In this document: positions 19,741 through 29,512 of the stretch, piece after piece
How positions within the stretch are numbered: the stretch's first letter is position 1
Layout of the letters: each line of letters begins with the position of its first letter
DNA from: Shimia abyssi
Lineage (GTDB): Bacteria > Pseudomonadota > Alphaproteobacteria > Rhodobacterales > Rhodobacteraceae
Direction of reading: 5' to 3'
NCBI RefSeq assembly: GCF_003014475.1
Contig: NZ_PYGJ01000018.1
Span: forward strand, 1 to 64,000
DNA length: 64,000 bases
Notes under the pieces: generated by a model
Told to the model about the DNA's origin: nothing
Databases searched by the model: none
Seen by the model: only the letters and a program-made list of their open reading frames with translations
Made by a program: the position numbers and the translations under genes

Positions 19741-21105
19741 TTACATCAATTTGCGGCGCCGTGTCACGTGAATATCCAGATCGGTGATCTTTTTGCGCAA
19801 GGTATTGCGGTTGATTCCCAAAAGATCGGCACATTTAGCCTGATTTCCACCGGTCGCATCCAAGGCGATTTCGATCAATGGCAGCTCAATTTCCCGCAAA
19901 ATACGCGTATATAGACCCGCTGGCGGCAACATGTTGCCATGCAAATCGAAGTAACGACGCAGATGGCGCGCCACAGACGCCGAAAGTTTTTCAGTGTCCT
20001 CGCCCCCTAACAGTGGCCCAACCTGTGGCTGAGACCCCAGAACTGATTCTGCCTCTGTGCGCGCTATCTCTTCTGCGCGCGCAGTCAAAACCAGACGCCG
20101 CACCGCGTTTTCCAACTGGCGCACATTGCCGGGCCAGCTGTAGGCCCTGAACAGCTCCATCGCCTCATCCGAAAACACCCGCATTGGCGCGCCTTCACGC
20201 TCTGACCGGGTCAGGAAATGCGCCACCAACAGTGGAATATCATCGACCCGTTCTCGCAAGCTGGGCACATGGATCGTTGCACCGTTCAAGCGGTAATACA
20301 AATCCTGCCGTACGGTGCCTTTTTCCATGGCATCACCCAGGTTGCTCTGGCTTGTCGCCATAAATCGCGGACTGCCGTCGCCTGGATTGTCTATCATACG
20401 CACAATCCGCGCTTGGATCTCATCATCAATGTCTGAGATTTCGTCGAACAGGATTGTGCCACCCTTGGCCTTCGCCAGCACCTTTACCGGCCCCTCCAGA
20501 TCGGTCAGATCCGCGGCGTTCACCACAACAAATGGCAGGTTGCGTCGATCCGAAAAATCGTGAATCTCGCGAGCAATCAGCGACTTACCCGTGCCACTTT
20601 CACCTGAAATCAACACTGGCAAATCCGTGTTCATCACTCGTGCGACCAAACGGTAAAGCGCCTGCATTGCCGCTGTGCGCCCAACAAGCGGCAATTCTTC
20701 CGGCCGCTCGCCGTCGTCTTGAGACGCAAGCGGAGTGCGACGTTTCTGTTCCAACGCCTTGCCTGTGCGTTTCATCAAGTCAGGCAGGTCAAATGGCTTT
20801 GGCAAATAATCATACGCCTCGGCCTCGGCGGCCTGAATGGCGGTCATAATCGTGTTCTGCGCCGAAATCACGATCACCGGCAATCCGGGTCGATCCTCGG
20901 AAATCTTGGGCAACATCTCAAGGCCATTGCCATCCGGCATCATCACATCAGTGATCACCACATCGCCCTTGCCCTCACCAACCCAACGCATAAGCGTCGT
21001 TAGCGAAGATGTTGCGTGCACTTTGCACCCTGCCCGCGTCAGGGCCTGCGTCAGAACTGTGCGAATTGTGCGATCGTCGTCAGCAACGAGTACGGTCCCG
21101 TCCAT
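19741..21105 (-). CDS. ntrC: Nitrogen regulation response regulator NtrC (sigma-54-independent type)
   Basis: NtrC, phosphorylated by NtrB, activates nitrogen-assimilation genes. The 454-residue protein has a receiver domain with Asp53 ([13 protein letters not shown]), an AAA+ domain with Walker A at 168-175 (GESGTGKS), Walker [10 protein letters not shown], and a C-terminal Fis helix-turn-helix ([19 protein letters not shown]). The GAFTGA loop is absent: the chain runs from [15 protein letters not shown] directly to [12 protein letters not shown]. capsulatus NtrC lacks the same loop and works with housekeeping RNA polymerase, so the same is expected here. Its start shares one base with the ntrB stop codon. 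Confidence 0.97.
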   Translation of the reverse strand: MDGTVLVADDDRTIRTVLTQALTRAGCKVHATSSLTTLMRWVGEGKGDVVITDVMMPDGNGLEMLPKISEDRPGLPVIVISAQNTIMTAIQAAEAEAYDYLPKPFDLPDLMKRTGKALEQKRRTPLASQDDGERPEELPLVGRTAAMQALYRLVARVMNTDLPVLISGESGTGKSLIAREIHDFSDRRNLPFVVVNAADLTDLEGPVKVLAKAKGGTILFDEISDIDDEIQARIVRMIDNPGDGSPRFMATSQSNLGDAMEKGTVRQDLYYRLNGATIHVPSLRERVDDIPLLVAHFLTRSEREGAPMRVFSDEAMELFRAYSWPGNVRQLENAVRRLVLTARAEEIARTEAESVLGSQPQVGPLLGGEDTEKLSASVARHLRRYFDLHGNMLPPAGLYTRILREIELPLIEIALDATGGNQAKCADLLGINRNTLRKKITDLDIHVTRRRKLM

Positions 21106-22190
21106 CAGGGGCTCTCCTCATATTTTCTTAATGTTTCTTTTCCGGCACGCGGCAGCGACAAGCGGAACACGGTGCGCCCGGGCACACTGTCCACCGTAAT
21201 GAGGCCGCCATGATCCGAGATTATCTTGCTGACAAGCGCCAGCCCTAGCCCGGTTCCATTCTCTCGTCCTGATACAAACGGATCAAAAACGTCACCCTTG
21301 ATGTCTTGCGGCAGGCCCGGCCCGTCATCTATCACTTCGATCTGCAATGGTAGCGGTTGGCCCGAACCATCCGCCCGGCGCAGTCGGAAAGAATGTTCGT
21401 AATAGGTTTTGAGGCGAATTATACCATTCTTATCAGCAGCTTCCGACGCATTCTTCAACAAATTCAAAACCACCTGCAACAGCTGATCCGCATCTCCTTC
21501 TGCGGGCGGCAACGACGGGTCATATTCCTCGATAATGGCCATATGTGCGCCAAACCCGACAAGGGCCGAGCGGCGCGCGCGATCCAGAACATCGTGAATA
21601 TTGACCGGCTTGGCTTGTGGCGGCGACAGATTGCCAAACTGCTCAACCTGTTCCAACAGCTTCACTATCCGACGGCTTTCCTCGACAATCAGATCCGTCA
21701 GTTCCAGGTCATCCGGTTGCAGATTCATTGACAACAGCTGCGCAGCCCCGGTGATCCCGGCCAATGGGTTCTTGATCTCATGTGCCAGCATTTCTGCCAT
21801 GCCAATGGCCGACTTTGCAGACGATTTCACACTATGGCTGCGCGTCATGCGTCCTGCCAATTCACGTGACGAAATCAGAAACAACATGTGTTCCGGCGCA
21901 TCCGCCAACGGGGCAATCTGAAGGTTGCATTGTACCGGCGGACCGTCCCCCGTGCCCACATCCGCATCATTCACGAACAAAGGCGTGCCATTTGAGCGGG
22001 CCCTATGAAACGCCTCTTCCAGGGGGGCGTCGATCATGACCTTGTCCCAGATCGGCTGACCCGCCATCGTTTTGGACGACGCGTTCAAGAATCCTTCTGC
22101 CGCAGGGTTGATCGCAACAATCGTGTCCGTGACATCCACCAACAGCGCCGGCACCGGCAAGGAGTTCCAGATCGAGGCGTCCCGGATCAT
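21105..22190 (-). CDS. ntrB: Nitrogen regulation sensor kinase NtrB (GlnL)
   Basis: NtrB is the soluble histidine kinase/phosphatase that, under PII control, phosphorylates NtrC. The 361-residue protein has an N-terminal PAS domain (about 5-110), the phospho-acceptor His137 in [12 protein letters not shown], and the ATP-binding boxes [17 protein letters not shown] and [14 protein letters not shown]. The ATG at 22190 overlaps the dusB stop codon (ATGA), which decides the start over longer frames. The dusB-ntrB-ntrC unit is tightly coupled. Confidence 0.97.
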   Translation of the reverse strand: MIRDASIWNSLPVPALLVDVTDTIVAINPAAEGFLNASSKTMAGQPIWDKVMIDAPLEEAFHRARSNGTPLFVNDADVGTGDGPPVQCNLQIAPLADAPEHMLFLISSRELAGRMTRSHSVKSSAKSAIGMAEMLAHEIKNPLAGITGAAQLLSMNLQPDDLELTDLIVEESRRIVKLLEQVEQFGNLSPPQAKPVNIHDVLDRARRSALVGFGAHMAIIEEYDPSLPPAEGDADQLLQVVLNLLKNASEAADKNGIIRLKTYYEHSFRLRRADGSGQPLPLQIEVIDDGPGLPQDIKGDVFDPFVSGRENGTGLGLALVSKIISDHGGLITVDSVPGRTVFRLSLPRAGKETLRKYEESP

Positions 22191-23188
22191 GCGGCCACAT
22201 CCTCTTGCGGGTCCTGCGCCAGCGCATCGGCCAGTAGCTCTAGAACCTCCTTGGGATCTCGCGCGGTCAAAACCCGCCGCCGCAAAGCAGCTTGTGTCCC
22301 GACTTCGTCCATGTACCACCCCAAATGCTTGCGTGCGACGCGCAAACCTAAATCTTTGCCGTAAAACGACAAAATTGCCTCGTAATGCCCGCTGACCTTA
22401 TCGACCAGCGCGTGGCCCTCAGGCACAATCGGTGCCTCAGTGCCAAAAATATCTGCTGCGATCTGCGCCAATATCCAAGGACGTCCCTGCGCCCCACGCC
22501 CGACCATCACACCATCCGCACCTGATGCCGCAAGGGCGGTACGTGCGCTTTCAGTGCCAAGAATATCGCCATTGGCGATCACCGGCAGCGACACTGCGTC
22601 CTTGACCTGCGAAATCGCCGCCCAATCCGCAGCCCCTTTGTAAAATTGGCATCGCGTGCGCCCGTGGATAGTGACCATCTGCACACCCGCCGCTTCGGCG
22701 CGTCGCGCCAATTCCGGCGCGTTCAACAGGGCATCGTCCCATCCCAGCCGTGTCTTAAGCGTTACTGGAATTGAAACCGCGTCCACCACAGCCTCAATCA
22801 GGCTCAGCGCATGGTCCAGATCTTTCATCAACGCCGATCCGCTTGCACCCGCGCCACTGGCGCTGGTCACTTTCTTGGCTGGGCAGCCCATGTTGATGTC
22901 GATCAGCACTGCGCCATTCGCCTCAACCTGTCGTGCCGCCTCGGCCATCCAATGCGCGTCACAGCCAGCAATCTGCACCGACGTATTCGCCCGCCCAAAC
23001 CCCAGCTCCGCCTTTTCGCGTACACCTGGCTTGGCTTGCACCATCTCTTGACTGGCGATCATCTCGCTCACCACCAGACCCGCACCAAAGGATGAGACCA
23101 GATCGCGAAACGGGCGATCCGTGATCCCGGCGAGCGGTGCCAGAAACACCGGTGGCGATAACGAAAGATGTGCGACTTCTACGGTCAA
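22187..23188 (-). CDS. dusB: tRNA-dihydrouridine synthase B (NifR3)
   Basis: DusB reduces uridines in the D-loop of tRNA using FMN and NADPH. The 333-residue protein is a TIM barrel with N-terminal FLAPLAGITDRPFR (16-28), the catalytic Cys102 in INMGCPAKKVT, and FMN-phosphate-binding GADGVMVGRGAQGRPW toward the C-terminus. In Rhodobacter the gene was named nifR3 because it heads the ntrBC operon, and the same order occurs here with a four-base overlap to ntrB. The operon promoter should lie in 23189-23451. Confidence 0.97.
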   Translation of the reverse strand: MTVEVAHLSLSPPVFLAPLAGITDRPFRDLVSSFGAGLVVSEMIASQEMVQAKPGVREKAELGFGRANTSVQIAGCDAHWMAEAARQVEANGAVLIDINMGCPAKKVTSASGAGASGSALMKDLDHALSLIEAVVDAVSIPVTLKTRLGWDDALLNAPELARRAEAAGVQMVTIHGRTRCQFYKGAADWAAISQVKDAVSLPVIANGDILGTESARTALAASGADGVMVGRGAQGRPWILAQIAADIFGTEAPIVPEGHALVDKVSGHYEAILSFYGKDLGLRVARKHLGWYMDEVGTQAALRRRVLTARDPKEVLELLADALAQDPQEDVAA

Positions 23189-23451
23189 CTGCTTAATCCT
23201 TGTGCATACTTAACGGGCTAACCGACTCACGGCCCAATCTCAACAATCGCAACGCGATATTTGTAGCGGATTTATGCAATTGATTAAAAATTAGGCAACT
23301 TCAAGGGGGCGATTGCCACTCTGACTTGCACGTTCATAAACGGCGCGCTCATGACATTGAAGATCCCACCAGTTCAAACTGGCTCAAAATCTCTGTTGTC
23401 AGACGGCGTTTGGCGATTCAAGTCTCGCGCAAACTGCGATAAACAGACACC
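23189..23451. promoter_or_regulatory. Divergent promoter region between dusB-ntrBC and ispDF
   Basis: These 263 bases hold no gene. An AT-rich patch around 23256-23300 (with TTGATTAAAAATTAGG at about 23281) is the likely promoter area. The region must carry the start signals for the dusB-ntrBCYX transcript on one strand and ispDF on the other. I cannot fix -35/-10 pairs with confidence. Confidence 0.35.
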
Positions 23452-24597
23452 ATGAACACTCCCTTGATCAAGACCGCCGCCGTAATTGTGGCTGCCGGAC
23501 GTGGCACGCGCGCAGGCGCGGGACTGCCAAAACAATGGCGCCCGCTGGCCGGACGTCGAGTGGCCGACTGGACATTGGCCGCCTTTCAGGCTCATCCGCA
23601 AATTGACCATATTGTCTTGGTCGCCCACCCTGATGACGCCATTCACACCGACACATTGAATGTGCCGGTTGTGCACGGCGGCGCCACCCGCGACGCCTCT
23701 GTTCGCGCTGGTCTTGAGGCGCTGCGAAATCAAAACGTCACCCATGTTCTCATCCACGACGTGGCCCGCGCCGGGATCAGCGCCAATACTATCTCCGCAG
23801 TGATTGACGCCCTGCAAACCGGCGCTACCGGCGCAGCCCCCGCTTTGCCAGTCACCGACGCGCTTTGGCATGGCGTCGAAGGCACCGTCTCTGGCACTCA
23901 ATCCCGTAAGAACCTTTTTCGCGCGCAAACGCCTCAAGGCTTTGACTTTGCCGCCATTCTTGCGGCCCACCACGCCTTTACCGGCACTGCGGCGGATGAC
24001 GTCGAAGTCGCACGCACTGGCGGGCTTGACGTTACCATCGTGCCGGGCGACGAAGGAAACCTAAAAATCACCACCCCAGACGATTTTGCACGTCTGGAAA
24101 CCCACTTGCGAGGCAAAATGGACATCCGATTGGGCAATGGCTTTGACGTGCACGCTTTTGAAGAAGGAGATCACGTTACCCTGTGTGGTGTCGCGATCCC
24201 TCACACCAAAGGCCTCAAGGGACACAGCGATGCCGATGTTGGTATGCACGCCGTGACCGACGCCATCTATGGCGCACTGGCCCAAGGCGATATTGGCCGT
24301 CACTTCCCCCCGTCCGAGGCGGAATGGAAAGACGCTGACAGCGCCATATTCCTGCGCCACGCCGTCGAACTGGCCAGCTCAATGGGCTACGCTATCTCAA
24401 ATGTCGACTGCACCCTGATCTGTGAGCGCCCCAAGATTGGTCCTCACGCGCCTGCCTTGACGGCCCGCATGGCCGAAATCATGACCCTTGCCCCTGATCG
24501 CATTTCGATCAAGGCCACCACGTCCGAACGCCTCGGCTTTACTGGCCGCGAAGAGGGCATTGCCGCCTTGGCCACAGCAACACTGGTGAAAACATGA
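23452..24597 (+). CDS. ispDF: Bifunctional 2-C-methyl-D-erythritol 4-phosphate cytidylyltransferase / 2,4-cyclodiphosphate synthase
   Basis: The 381-residue fusion carries two steps of the MEP isoprenoid pathway. IspD occupies about 1-222, with the nucleotide-binding loop [16 protein letters not shown] (14-29), and makes CDP-methylerythritol. IspF starts at about residue 223 ([18 protein letters not shown]) with the metal ligands Asp232 and His234 and the motif [16 protein letters not shown]; it makes the cyclodiphosphate. Fusion of these nonconsecutive enzymes is a known alphaproteobacterial feature. It overlaps pgpA by four bases. Confidence 0.97.
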   Translation: MNTPLIKTAAVIVAAGRGTRAGAGLPKQWRPLAGRRVADWTLAAFQAHPQIDHIVLVAHPDDAIHTDTLNVPVVHGGATRDASVRAGLEALRNQNVTHVLIHDVARAGISANTISAVIDALQTGATGAAPALPVTDALWHGVEGTVSGTQSRKNLFRAQTPQGFDFAAILAAHHAFTGTAADDVEVARTGGLDVTIVPGDEGNLKITTPDDFARLETHLRGKMDIRLGNGFDVHAFEEGDHVTLCGVAIPHTKGLKGHSDADVGMHAVTDAIYGALAQGDIGRHFPPSEAEWKDADSAIFLRHAVELASSMGYAISNVDCTLICERPKIGPHAPALTARMAEIMTLAPDRISIKATTSERLGFTGREEGIAALATATLVKT

Positions 24598-25076
24598 GCA
24601 GACAAATCGCAACATTCTTTGGTGTCGGCCTTTTGCCTTGGGCACCGGGCACATGGGGGTCGCTTGCGGCCCTGATCCTCGGCTGGGGAATCGAGCGTTA
24701 CCTTGGTTTCTGGCCGTTAGTTGTGGCCACCATCCTGTCCATTGTCGCCGGTTTCTGGGCCTGCCGTGCGGAATTGCGCGACAAACCCGGCGATGACCCG
24801 TCTGAGTTTGTGATCGACGAAGTGGCCGGCATGTGGATCGCGATGCTGTTCCCTGCGGCGGCGTTTTACTTACGCGATATGTCCATGGTCTGGCCCGGCC
24901 CCATCGCCGCCTTCCTGCTTTTTCGTTGGTTCGACATCAAGAAGCCGTGGCTTGTGGGGCGCGCCGACCAACGCCATGACGCGGACGGCGTCATGCTTGA
25001 TGACATCTGGGCAGGCGTCTTTGCCGGTGTTGTCACGCTGATCATCGCCGCACTGTTCCATGTGTTTCTGATCTGA
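24594..25076 (+). CDS. pgpA: Phosphatidylglycerophosphatase A
   Basis: PgpA removes the phosphate from phosphatidylglycerol phosphate in the inner membrane. The 160-residue protein has the family features: N-terminal [15 protein letters not shown], the acidic signature [15 protein letters not shown] (near 63-77) with the catalytic Asp/Glu residues, RWFDIKKPW, and [12 protein letters not shown] near the C-terminus, along with three to four membrane segments. It overlaps ispDF by four bases and the CinA-like gene by one base. Confidence 0.96.
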   Translation: MSRQIATFFGVGLLPWAPGTWGSLAALILGWGIERYLGFWPLVVATILSIVAGFWACRAELRDKPGDDPSEFVIDEVAGMWIAMLFPAAAFYLRDMSMVWPGPIAAFLLFRWFDIKKPWLVGRADQRHDADGVMLDDIWAGVFAGVVTLIIAALFHVFLI

Positions 25077-25564
25077 TGTCTCAGGCCGCCGACATTCTGC
25101 ACCTCTGCACGTCCAAGGGTCTGCGCCTAACCGCGGCCGAGAGCTGTACCGGTGGCATGGTCGCTGCCGCGCTCACCGATCTGCCCGGCTCATCCGCCAG
25201 TTTCGAGCGCGGCTTTGTCACCTATACCAACACCGCCAAGACCGAGATGCTGGGTGTATCGCCCGCCACCCTTGCCGCCCATGGCGCAGTGTCTGAACAA
25301 GTCGCCCGCGAAATGGCCCTTGGCGCGCTGACCAACAGTGACACCCATATCGCCGTTTCGATCACCGGCATTGCCGGTCCCGGCGGGTCCGAGTTTAAAC
25401 CCGAAGGGCGCGTTTGCTTTGGCCTGGCCGTCCGGACACCATCTGCAATTGAAGAGTGCAGCACCGAAACAATCGAGTTTGGAGCTTTGGGCCGTGATCA
25501 GGTCCGCTTGGCGGCGCGGAATCATGCGTTGTCGCTGCTTTCGCGGGCGGCCTCCGCATTTTGA
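25076..25564 (+). CDS. CinA C-terminal-domain protein, nicotinamide-nucleotide amidohydrolase (PncC-like)
   Basis: A 162-residue stand-alone CinA C-terminal domain. Family members deamidate nicotinamide mononucleotide to recycle NAD. The signature LTAAESCTGGMVAAALTD is near residues 18-35, and SITGIAGPGGSEFKPEGRV is near 95-113. The N-terminal competence-damage domain of full-length CinA is missing, as is usual for PncC. It shares one base with the pgpA stop codon and is last in the ispDF-pgpA-pncC operon. Confidence 0.94.
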   Translation: MSQAADILHLCTSKGLRLTAAESCTGGMVAAALTDLPGSSASFERGFVTYTNTAKTEMLGVSPATLAAHGAVSEQVAREMALGALTNSDTHIAVSITGIAGPGGSEFKPEGRVCFGLAVRTPSAIEECSTETIEFGALGRDQVRLAARNHALSLLSRAASAF

Positions 25565-25660
25565 TGCATTTTTGATCACCACCCCGTCTATTGCGCATAT
25601 TTTTTAATCAATATTGAAATCGCCGTCTTTTTCGGCACCCACAGCCCCAATTGCCTCTTT

Positions 25661-25695
25661 GTTTTGCGCGCCCCTTCCGCTCTTTGGCGCAAAAC
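25661..25695 (+). promoter_or_regulatory. Leader hairpin upstream of the ammonium transporter gene
   Basis: GTTTTGCGC and GCGCAAAAC form a perfect 9-bp stem around a 17-base loop, ending 29 bases before the amtB start codon. A 10-base palindrome, TCAATATTGA, lies about 50 bases further upstream. No canonical NtrC site (TGCAC-N5-GTGCA) is apparent. The hairpin may be a 5'-UTR control element or an operator. Confidence 0.4.
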
Positions 25696-25724
25696 CAATG
25701 ACAAAAAATCGGAAAGGAAGGGAA

Positions 25725-26912
25725 ATGAACGGAGCGGATACCGCGTGGATCATCGTGGCGACAGCCTTGGTCCTGTTCATGACATTGCCGGGACTGGCCC
25801 TGTTTTACGGCGGCTTGGTGCGGGCGCGCAACGTGCTCAGCGTCTTTATGCAAACCTACGCCATCGCCTGTTTGATGAGCGTCCTCTGGCTCGTCTTTGG
25901 CTACTCCATTGCCTTTGGCAGTGATGGTGGCGCGGGCAGCCTCTGGGGCGGTCTAAGCAAGATGTTCCTTTCAGGCGTCACTGCAGACAGCCTCTCTGGC
26001 ACCCTGCCAGAAGTGCTGTTCTTTGCCTTCCAGATGACCTTTGCCATCATCACCCCGGCGCTGATTGTCGGTGCCTATGTGGAACGTATCGGCTTTGGCT
26101 TCGTGCTGTTGTTCTCAGGCCTCTGGATGCTCTTGTGCTACGCGCCCGTCGTGCACTGGATCTGGGGCGGCGGCATGATGGCCGATGGCGGCATCTTTGG
26201 CGAGATCGGAGTGCGTGACTTTGCCGGTGGTATTGTGGTGCACGAAACCGCAGGTCTCGCAGCGCTTGTACTGGCCGTCTGCCTTGGCGCGCGTAAAAAC
26301 CGCACCACCCCACCACATGCTCCGTGGATGGTGATGATCGGCGCAGCCATGCTCTGGGTTGGTTGGTTCGGCTTTAATGGCGGCTCTCAGCTCGCCGCTG
26401 ATGGCGGCGCTGCCATGGCCCTCACCGTGACCCATATCTCGGCCGCAACCGCGTCGCTCACATGGGCGCTCTGGGAACGCATCAAGTACGGCAAAGCGTC
26501 TCTGGTGGGCCTCGTCACTGGCACCATCGCGGGTCTTGCGTCAATTACACCTGCCTCCGGCTTTGTCGGTCCGGTCGAGGCGCTGATCATCGGCGCAATC
26601 GCCGGTATTCTCTGCCAAGAGGCGGTGAATGTAATCCGCAATGGTCTCAAGATTGACGACACGCTTGATGTCTTTGCCGTTCACGGCGTTGGCGGCATCT
26701 TCGGCACGATCATGATCGCTGTCTTTGGTCAAGGCGCATGGGTCGCCCAGCTTGGTGGTCTCGCCATTGTGGGTGTCTTCACCGTGGTTGTGACCTTTGT
26801 GCTGATCAAACTCTGCGGCCTGATCACGCCTCTGCGTGTGGACGAAGAAACCGAAGTCAACGGTCTCGACCTCGCCGTTCACGGCGAACGCGCCTACGAC
26901 AGCGCGTCCTAA
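25725..26912 (+). CDS. amtB: Ammonium transporter (Amt family)
   Basis: Amt proteins move ammonium across the inner membrane. The 395-residue product has about eleven hydrophobic segments, the N-terminal TLPGLALFYGGLVRARNVLS, the conserved FAGGIVVHETAG with the pore His, WVGWFGFNGGS, and a C-terminal second pore His in VFAVHGVGGIFGT. The start at 25725 is favoured over upstream ATGs by GGAAGGG placed seven bases before it. Unlike most amtB genes, it is not preceded by glnK. It is followed by a hairpin terminator facing the convergent MmgE gene. Confidence 0.95.
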   Translation: MNGADTAWIIVATALVLFMTLPGLALFYGGLVRARNVLSVFMQTYAIACLMSVLWLVFGYSIAFGSDGGAGSLWGGLSKMFLSGVTADSLSGTLPEVLFFAFQMTFAIITPALIVGAYVERIGFGFVLLFSGLWMLLCYAPVVHWIWGGGMMADGGIFGEIGVRDFAGGIVVHETAGLAALVLAVCLGARKNRTTPPHAPWMVMIGAAMLWVGWFGFNGGSQLAADGGAAMALTVTHISAATASLTWALWERIKYGKASLVGLVTGTIAGLASITPASGFVGPVEALIIGAIAGILCQEAVNVIRNGLKIDDTLDVFAVHGVGGIFGTIMIAVFGQGAWVAQLGGLAIVGVFTVVVTFVLIKLCGLITPLRVDEETEVNGLDLAVHGERAYDSAS

Positions 26913-26922
26913 ACCAGCGAGG

Positions 26923-26938
26923 AAGCCCGCTCGGGCTT
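26923..26938. terminator. Hairpin AAGCCCG-CT-CGGGCTT between convergent genes
   Basis: A perfect 7-bp stem lies 10 bases after the amtB stop codon and 11 bases before the stop codon of the convergent MmgE gene. It is probably a bidirectional terminator. An almost identical hairpin with similar flanks (AGCGAG before, CTTG after) lies at 31888-31903. Confidence 0.65.
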
Positions 26939-26949
26939 GAGGAGCTGCC

Positions 26950-28239
26950 TTAACCCAGCGCCGCACCGATCTCATTCGGGGCGGCGTTTTCTATTGCCAA
27001 CCGCCATAGCGTTGCCGCTCTGTCTGACCCAATCAACGCCGCTGCCTTGGCCCGCAAACGCATCTCACGTGCCTCCATAGTCATTGGTGCAGCCAAGTCA
27101 TGAAACGCCTCGCGAAACTCACCATTCTTACACGTCAAAACCACACGCGCCTGCATTTCGCTCAATTGCTCATCCGTGCTGACAACAACTCGATCCCGCA
27201 ATGCAAGCACATCCGCATCACGGCACAGCGCATCCGAATAGCTTCTCAGTGCCGCAGTGTCATGCCCCAATAACGCCATCGCAGCGACCATCCGATAGGA
27301 AAACTTTGCGCCCAACCCAGTCTCCGGGCTTGGTTGATTGCACACACTCATCCACCGTGGATGTGTCACAATTTCCACCCCGGCCACATCAGCCGCCATC
27401 ACGTCAATCTCTGCCAACGCCTCTAACGTCGCATGTAGTCCATGACAACAGGCGTGGAACTTGTGGCTGATCTCATCAAACACCCAACGAGTGCCTAAAT
27501 CCTTCAGGGCAGTTGCATCCGCTTCACCAGCGTGGGTCGCACCAAACCCTTGCGCAACTTCAAGTGCATCAATACGCGGCTCAAACCCACGTGCAACCAA
27601 CAGCGCCGCTTCAACCCCGTTTGCCGCTGCAACGCCGGCATTATAGGGTTTGCCCATAGTGCCAAATTGCGATTTCAGCCCCGACGCCCGCGTCGCAACC
27701 AAACCCATCGCTGCCGCGACACCGCCAGCATCCAGCCCCATCATCCGCGCCGCAGCCGCAGCCGCGCCAAACGACCCTGCCGTGCTGGTCTGATGGAACC
27801 CTGTCTGATAATGCGTCCGCCCCAACCAGACACCAACACGAATGCTCGTCTCAATCCCGATCAGCGCCGCCAGCTGCAATTCACGCCCTGACGCCCCTAC
27901 TTTTTCAGCCACCGCAAGTACCGCCGGAAACACCGCAACACTCGGATGGCCAATATGGGCGAAATGTGTGTCGTCATAATCCAGCGCGTGCGACGTTGCG
28001 CCGTTTACCAGCGCGGCGGCCCGCACCGGCAGGCGCGCACCGCCAAATACATGCGCCTCTGCAACGCCGCCTTCGCCCGCGGCCATCTCTCGCACAATCC
28101 GCGACACCGGCTCTTCAACTCCGGCTATTCCGCACGCGGCCCAATCCAGCAGGGATAGCTGAACCATATGCCGTGTCGCATCGGGCACCTGATCCACTGC
28201 CGTCTCCGCCGCAAACGCGGCCAACGCTTTCGTGATCAT
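26950..28239 (-). CDS. MmgE/PrpD family protein
   Basis: A 429-residue member of the family that includes 2-methylcitrate dehydratase PrpD, itaconate-degrading enzymes and immune-responsive gene 1. The family pattern is visible: GATSHALDYDDTHFAHIGHPS (about 80-100), TAGSFGAAAAAARMMGLD, LKSQFGTMGKPYNAG, and KFHACCHGLHAT. No prpB or prpC neighbour is present, so propionate metabolism is not indicated and the substrate is unknown. It converges with amtB and lies 20 bases downstream of the RatA-like gene, with which it may be cotranscribed. Confidence 0.92.
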   Translation of the reverse strand: MITKALAAFAAETAVDQVPDATRHMVQLSLLDWAACGIAGVEEPVSRIVREMAAGEGGVAEAHVFGGARLPVRAAALVNGATSHALDYDDTHFAHIGHPSVAVFPAVLAVAEKVGASGRELQLAALIGIETSIRVGVWLGRTHYQTGFHQTSTAGSFGAAAAAARMMGLDAGGVAAAMGLVATRASGLKSQFGTMGKPYNAGVAAANGVEAALLVARGFEPRIDALEVAQGFGATHAGEADATALKDLGTRWVFDEISHKFHACCHGLHATLEALAEIDVMAADVAGVEIVTHPRWMSVCNQPSPETGLGAKFSYRMVAAMALLGHDTAALRSYSDALCRDADVLALRDRVVVSTDEQLSEMQARVVLTCKNGEFREAFHDLAAPMTMEAREMRLRAKAAALIGSDRAATLWRLAIENAAPNEIGAALG

Positions 28240-28259
28240 TGCACCTGCTCCCTTGTTTG

Positions 28260-28703
28260 TTATCCGTATAACACCTTGGCCCGCGCCTCAAAGGCCGCCA
28301 CGATTCTGTGCATCGCCTCATTGAACACCAGCCCGATCGCCTTTTGCAAAATCAGGTTCTTGAACTCGAAATCCACAAAAAACGCCACTTCGCAGCCGCC
28401 ATCCACATCCTTGAAATCCCAACTGGATTTCATGTATTTGAACGGCCCGTCCAGATATTCGGTATCTATGTGCATTACTTCCGGGTGCAAAACCACCCGG
28501 CTGCCAAACCGTTCACGGAACACTTTGAACGAAATCACCAGATCCGCCAGCATCAACTCAGTCGCCCCTTGCGGTTCACGCGACCGGATACGTGCCGCCG
28601 CACACCACGGTAAAAACTGCGGGTATTGCGCCACATCCGCCACAAGGTCGTACATTTGCTGCGCAGAATACGGCAGCGGGCGGGTTTCGGAATGGGTTGG
28701 CAT
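28260..28703 (-). CDS. RatA / COQ10-type START-domain protein
   Basis: A 147-residue polyketide-cyclase/START-like protein. The family N-terminus is recognisable (LPYSAQQMYDLVADVAQYPQFLPWC), as is the C-terminal FEFKNLILQKAIGLVFNEA. Homologues are named RatA toxin in E. coli and COQ10 in mitochondria, where the fold binds ubiquinone; the COQ10-like role is more likely in alphaproteobacteria. I start at the ATG at 28703, which has GGAG nine bases upstream; a longer frame would reach into the promoter of hpt. It is divergent from hpt with a 93-base gap. Confidence 0.92.
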   Translation of the reverse strand: MPTHSETRPLPYSAQQMYDLVADVAQYPQFLPWCAAARIRSREPQGATELMLADLVISFKVFRERFGSRVVLHPEVMHIDTEYLDGPFKYMKSSWDFKDVDGGCEVAFFVDFEFKNLILQKAIGLVFNEAMHRIVAAFEARAKVLYG

Positions 28704-28796
28704 ATCGCTCCTGCGGCTTGGCTTCTTATCCGGGCTTTTTGACGTGACAGTCGGCGCTGATTTCGTATGCTGCGCACGAAAAATCAAGAGGGTCTC

Positions 28797-29336
28797 ATGT
28801 CAGAGCGTCCATATGTCATCGATCAGATGATCTCAGCCAAGTCCATCGCGGCCCGAATAGAAGAGCTTTGCGCCGAAATTACGGCCGAATATGCCGATAC
28901 GGATAAGATCATCGTCGTTGGTCTCCTGCGCGGTTCCTTTGTGTTTATCGCCGATCTGGTGCGTGAACTGGACCTACCGGTCGAGGTTGATTTCCTTGAG
29001 GCTTCGTCTTACGGAAACTCTATGGAAAGCTCCAGAGAAGTACGCATTCTCAAAGACTTGCGCGGCGAAATTGAAGGGCGGGATCTGCTTGTTGTCGAAG
29101 ACATTGTCGATACTGGCCACACATTGACCCATGTGCTCAACCTGCTCAGATCGCGCAATCCACGCAAGCTTAAATCCATTGCCCTGCTCGACAAACCATC
29201 GCGCCGCGAAGCCGACATCGCCGCCGACTGGATCGGGTTTTCCATCCCTGATGAATTTGTCGTGGGCTACGGAATTGATTTCGCGCAACGCAACCGCAAC
29301 CTGCCCTATATCGGCAAAGTCCGGTTTACCGAGTGA
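28797..29336 (+). CDS. hpt: Hypoxanthine phosphoribosyltransferase
   Basis: The enzyme salvages hypoxanthine (and guanine) to nucleotides with PRPP. The 179-residue protein shows [20 protein letters not shown], the PRPP-binding motif [12 protein letters not shown] (near residues 99-110), and the purine-specifying [22 protein letters not shown] at the C-terminus. The start at 28797 is chosen for the AGAGGG just upstream and the usual family length. Its stop codon overlaps the GTG start of a small membrane protein gene. Confidence 0.96.
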   Translation: MSERPYVIDQMISAKSIAARIEELCAEITAEYADTDKIIVVGLLRGSFVFIADLVRELDLPVEVDFLEASSYGNSMESSREVRILKDLRGEIEGRDLLVVEDIVDTGHTLTHVLNLLRSRNPRKLKSIALLDKPSRREADIAADWIGFSIPDEFVVGYGIDFAQRNRNLPYIGKVRFTE

Positions 29337-29512
29337 ACATCCTTCACTATCTGCGCATGGCCCGCTGGGCACGCAATCCACCATCCGAGCAGCGGATCAA
29401 GATGATGCTGGCCATCTTTGCGATCTGCCTTGGCATCTTTTTGGTGGAAAAAGTGGTTGGCTGGCCCGATTGGCTGACACTCGACAACACCCCAAAGGGA
29501 CGCATCAACTAG
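29333..29512 (+). CDS. 59-residue single-pass membrane protein overlapping hpt
   Basis: A GTG start overlaps the hpt stop codon (GTGA) and opens a 59-residue frame beginning [20 protein letters not shown]. It has one hydrophobic segment (about 25-38, [14 protein letters not shown]) and ends in [14 protein letters not shown]. The four-base overlap, the codon usage and my memory of the same small protein after hpt in other Rhodobacterales support it as real. No function is known. Its 3' end overlaps the convergent LysR gene by 8 bases. Confidence 0.75.
   Translation: MNILHYLRMARWARNPPSEQRIKMMLAIFAICLGIFLVEKVVGWPDWLTLDNTPKGRIN

Noticed and set aside
28740..28800. Longer N-termini for the RatA-like and hpt genes
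   Set aside because: The extended frames would overlap each other's start regions across the divergent promoter; the internal ATGs have well-placed ribosome-binding sites and give standard family N-termini.
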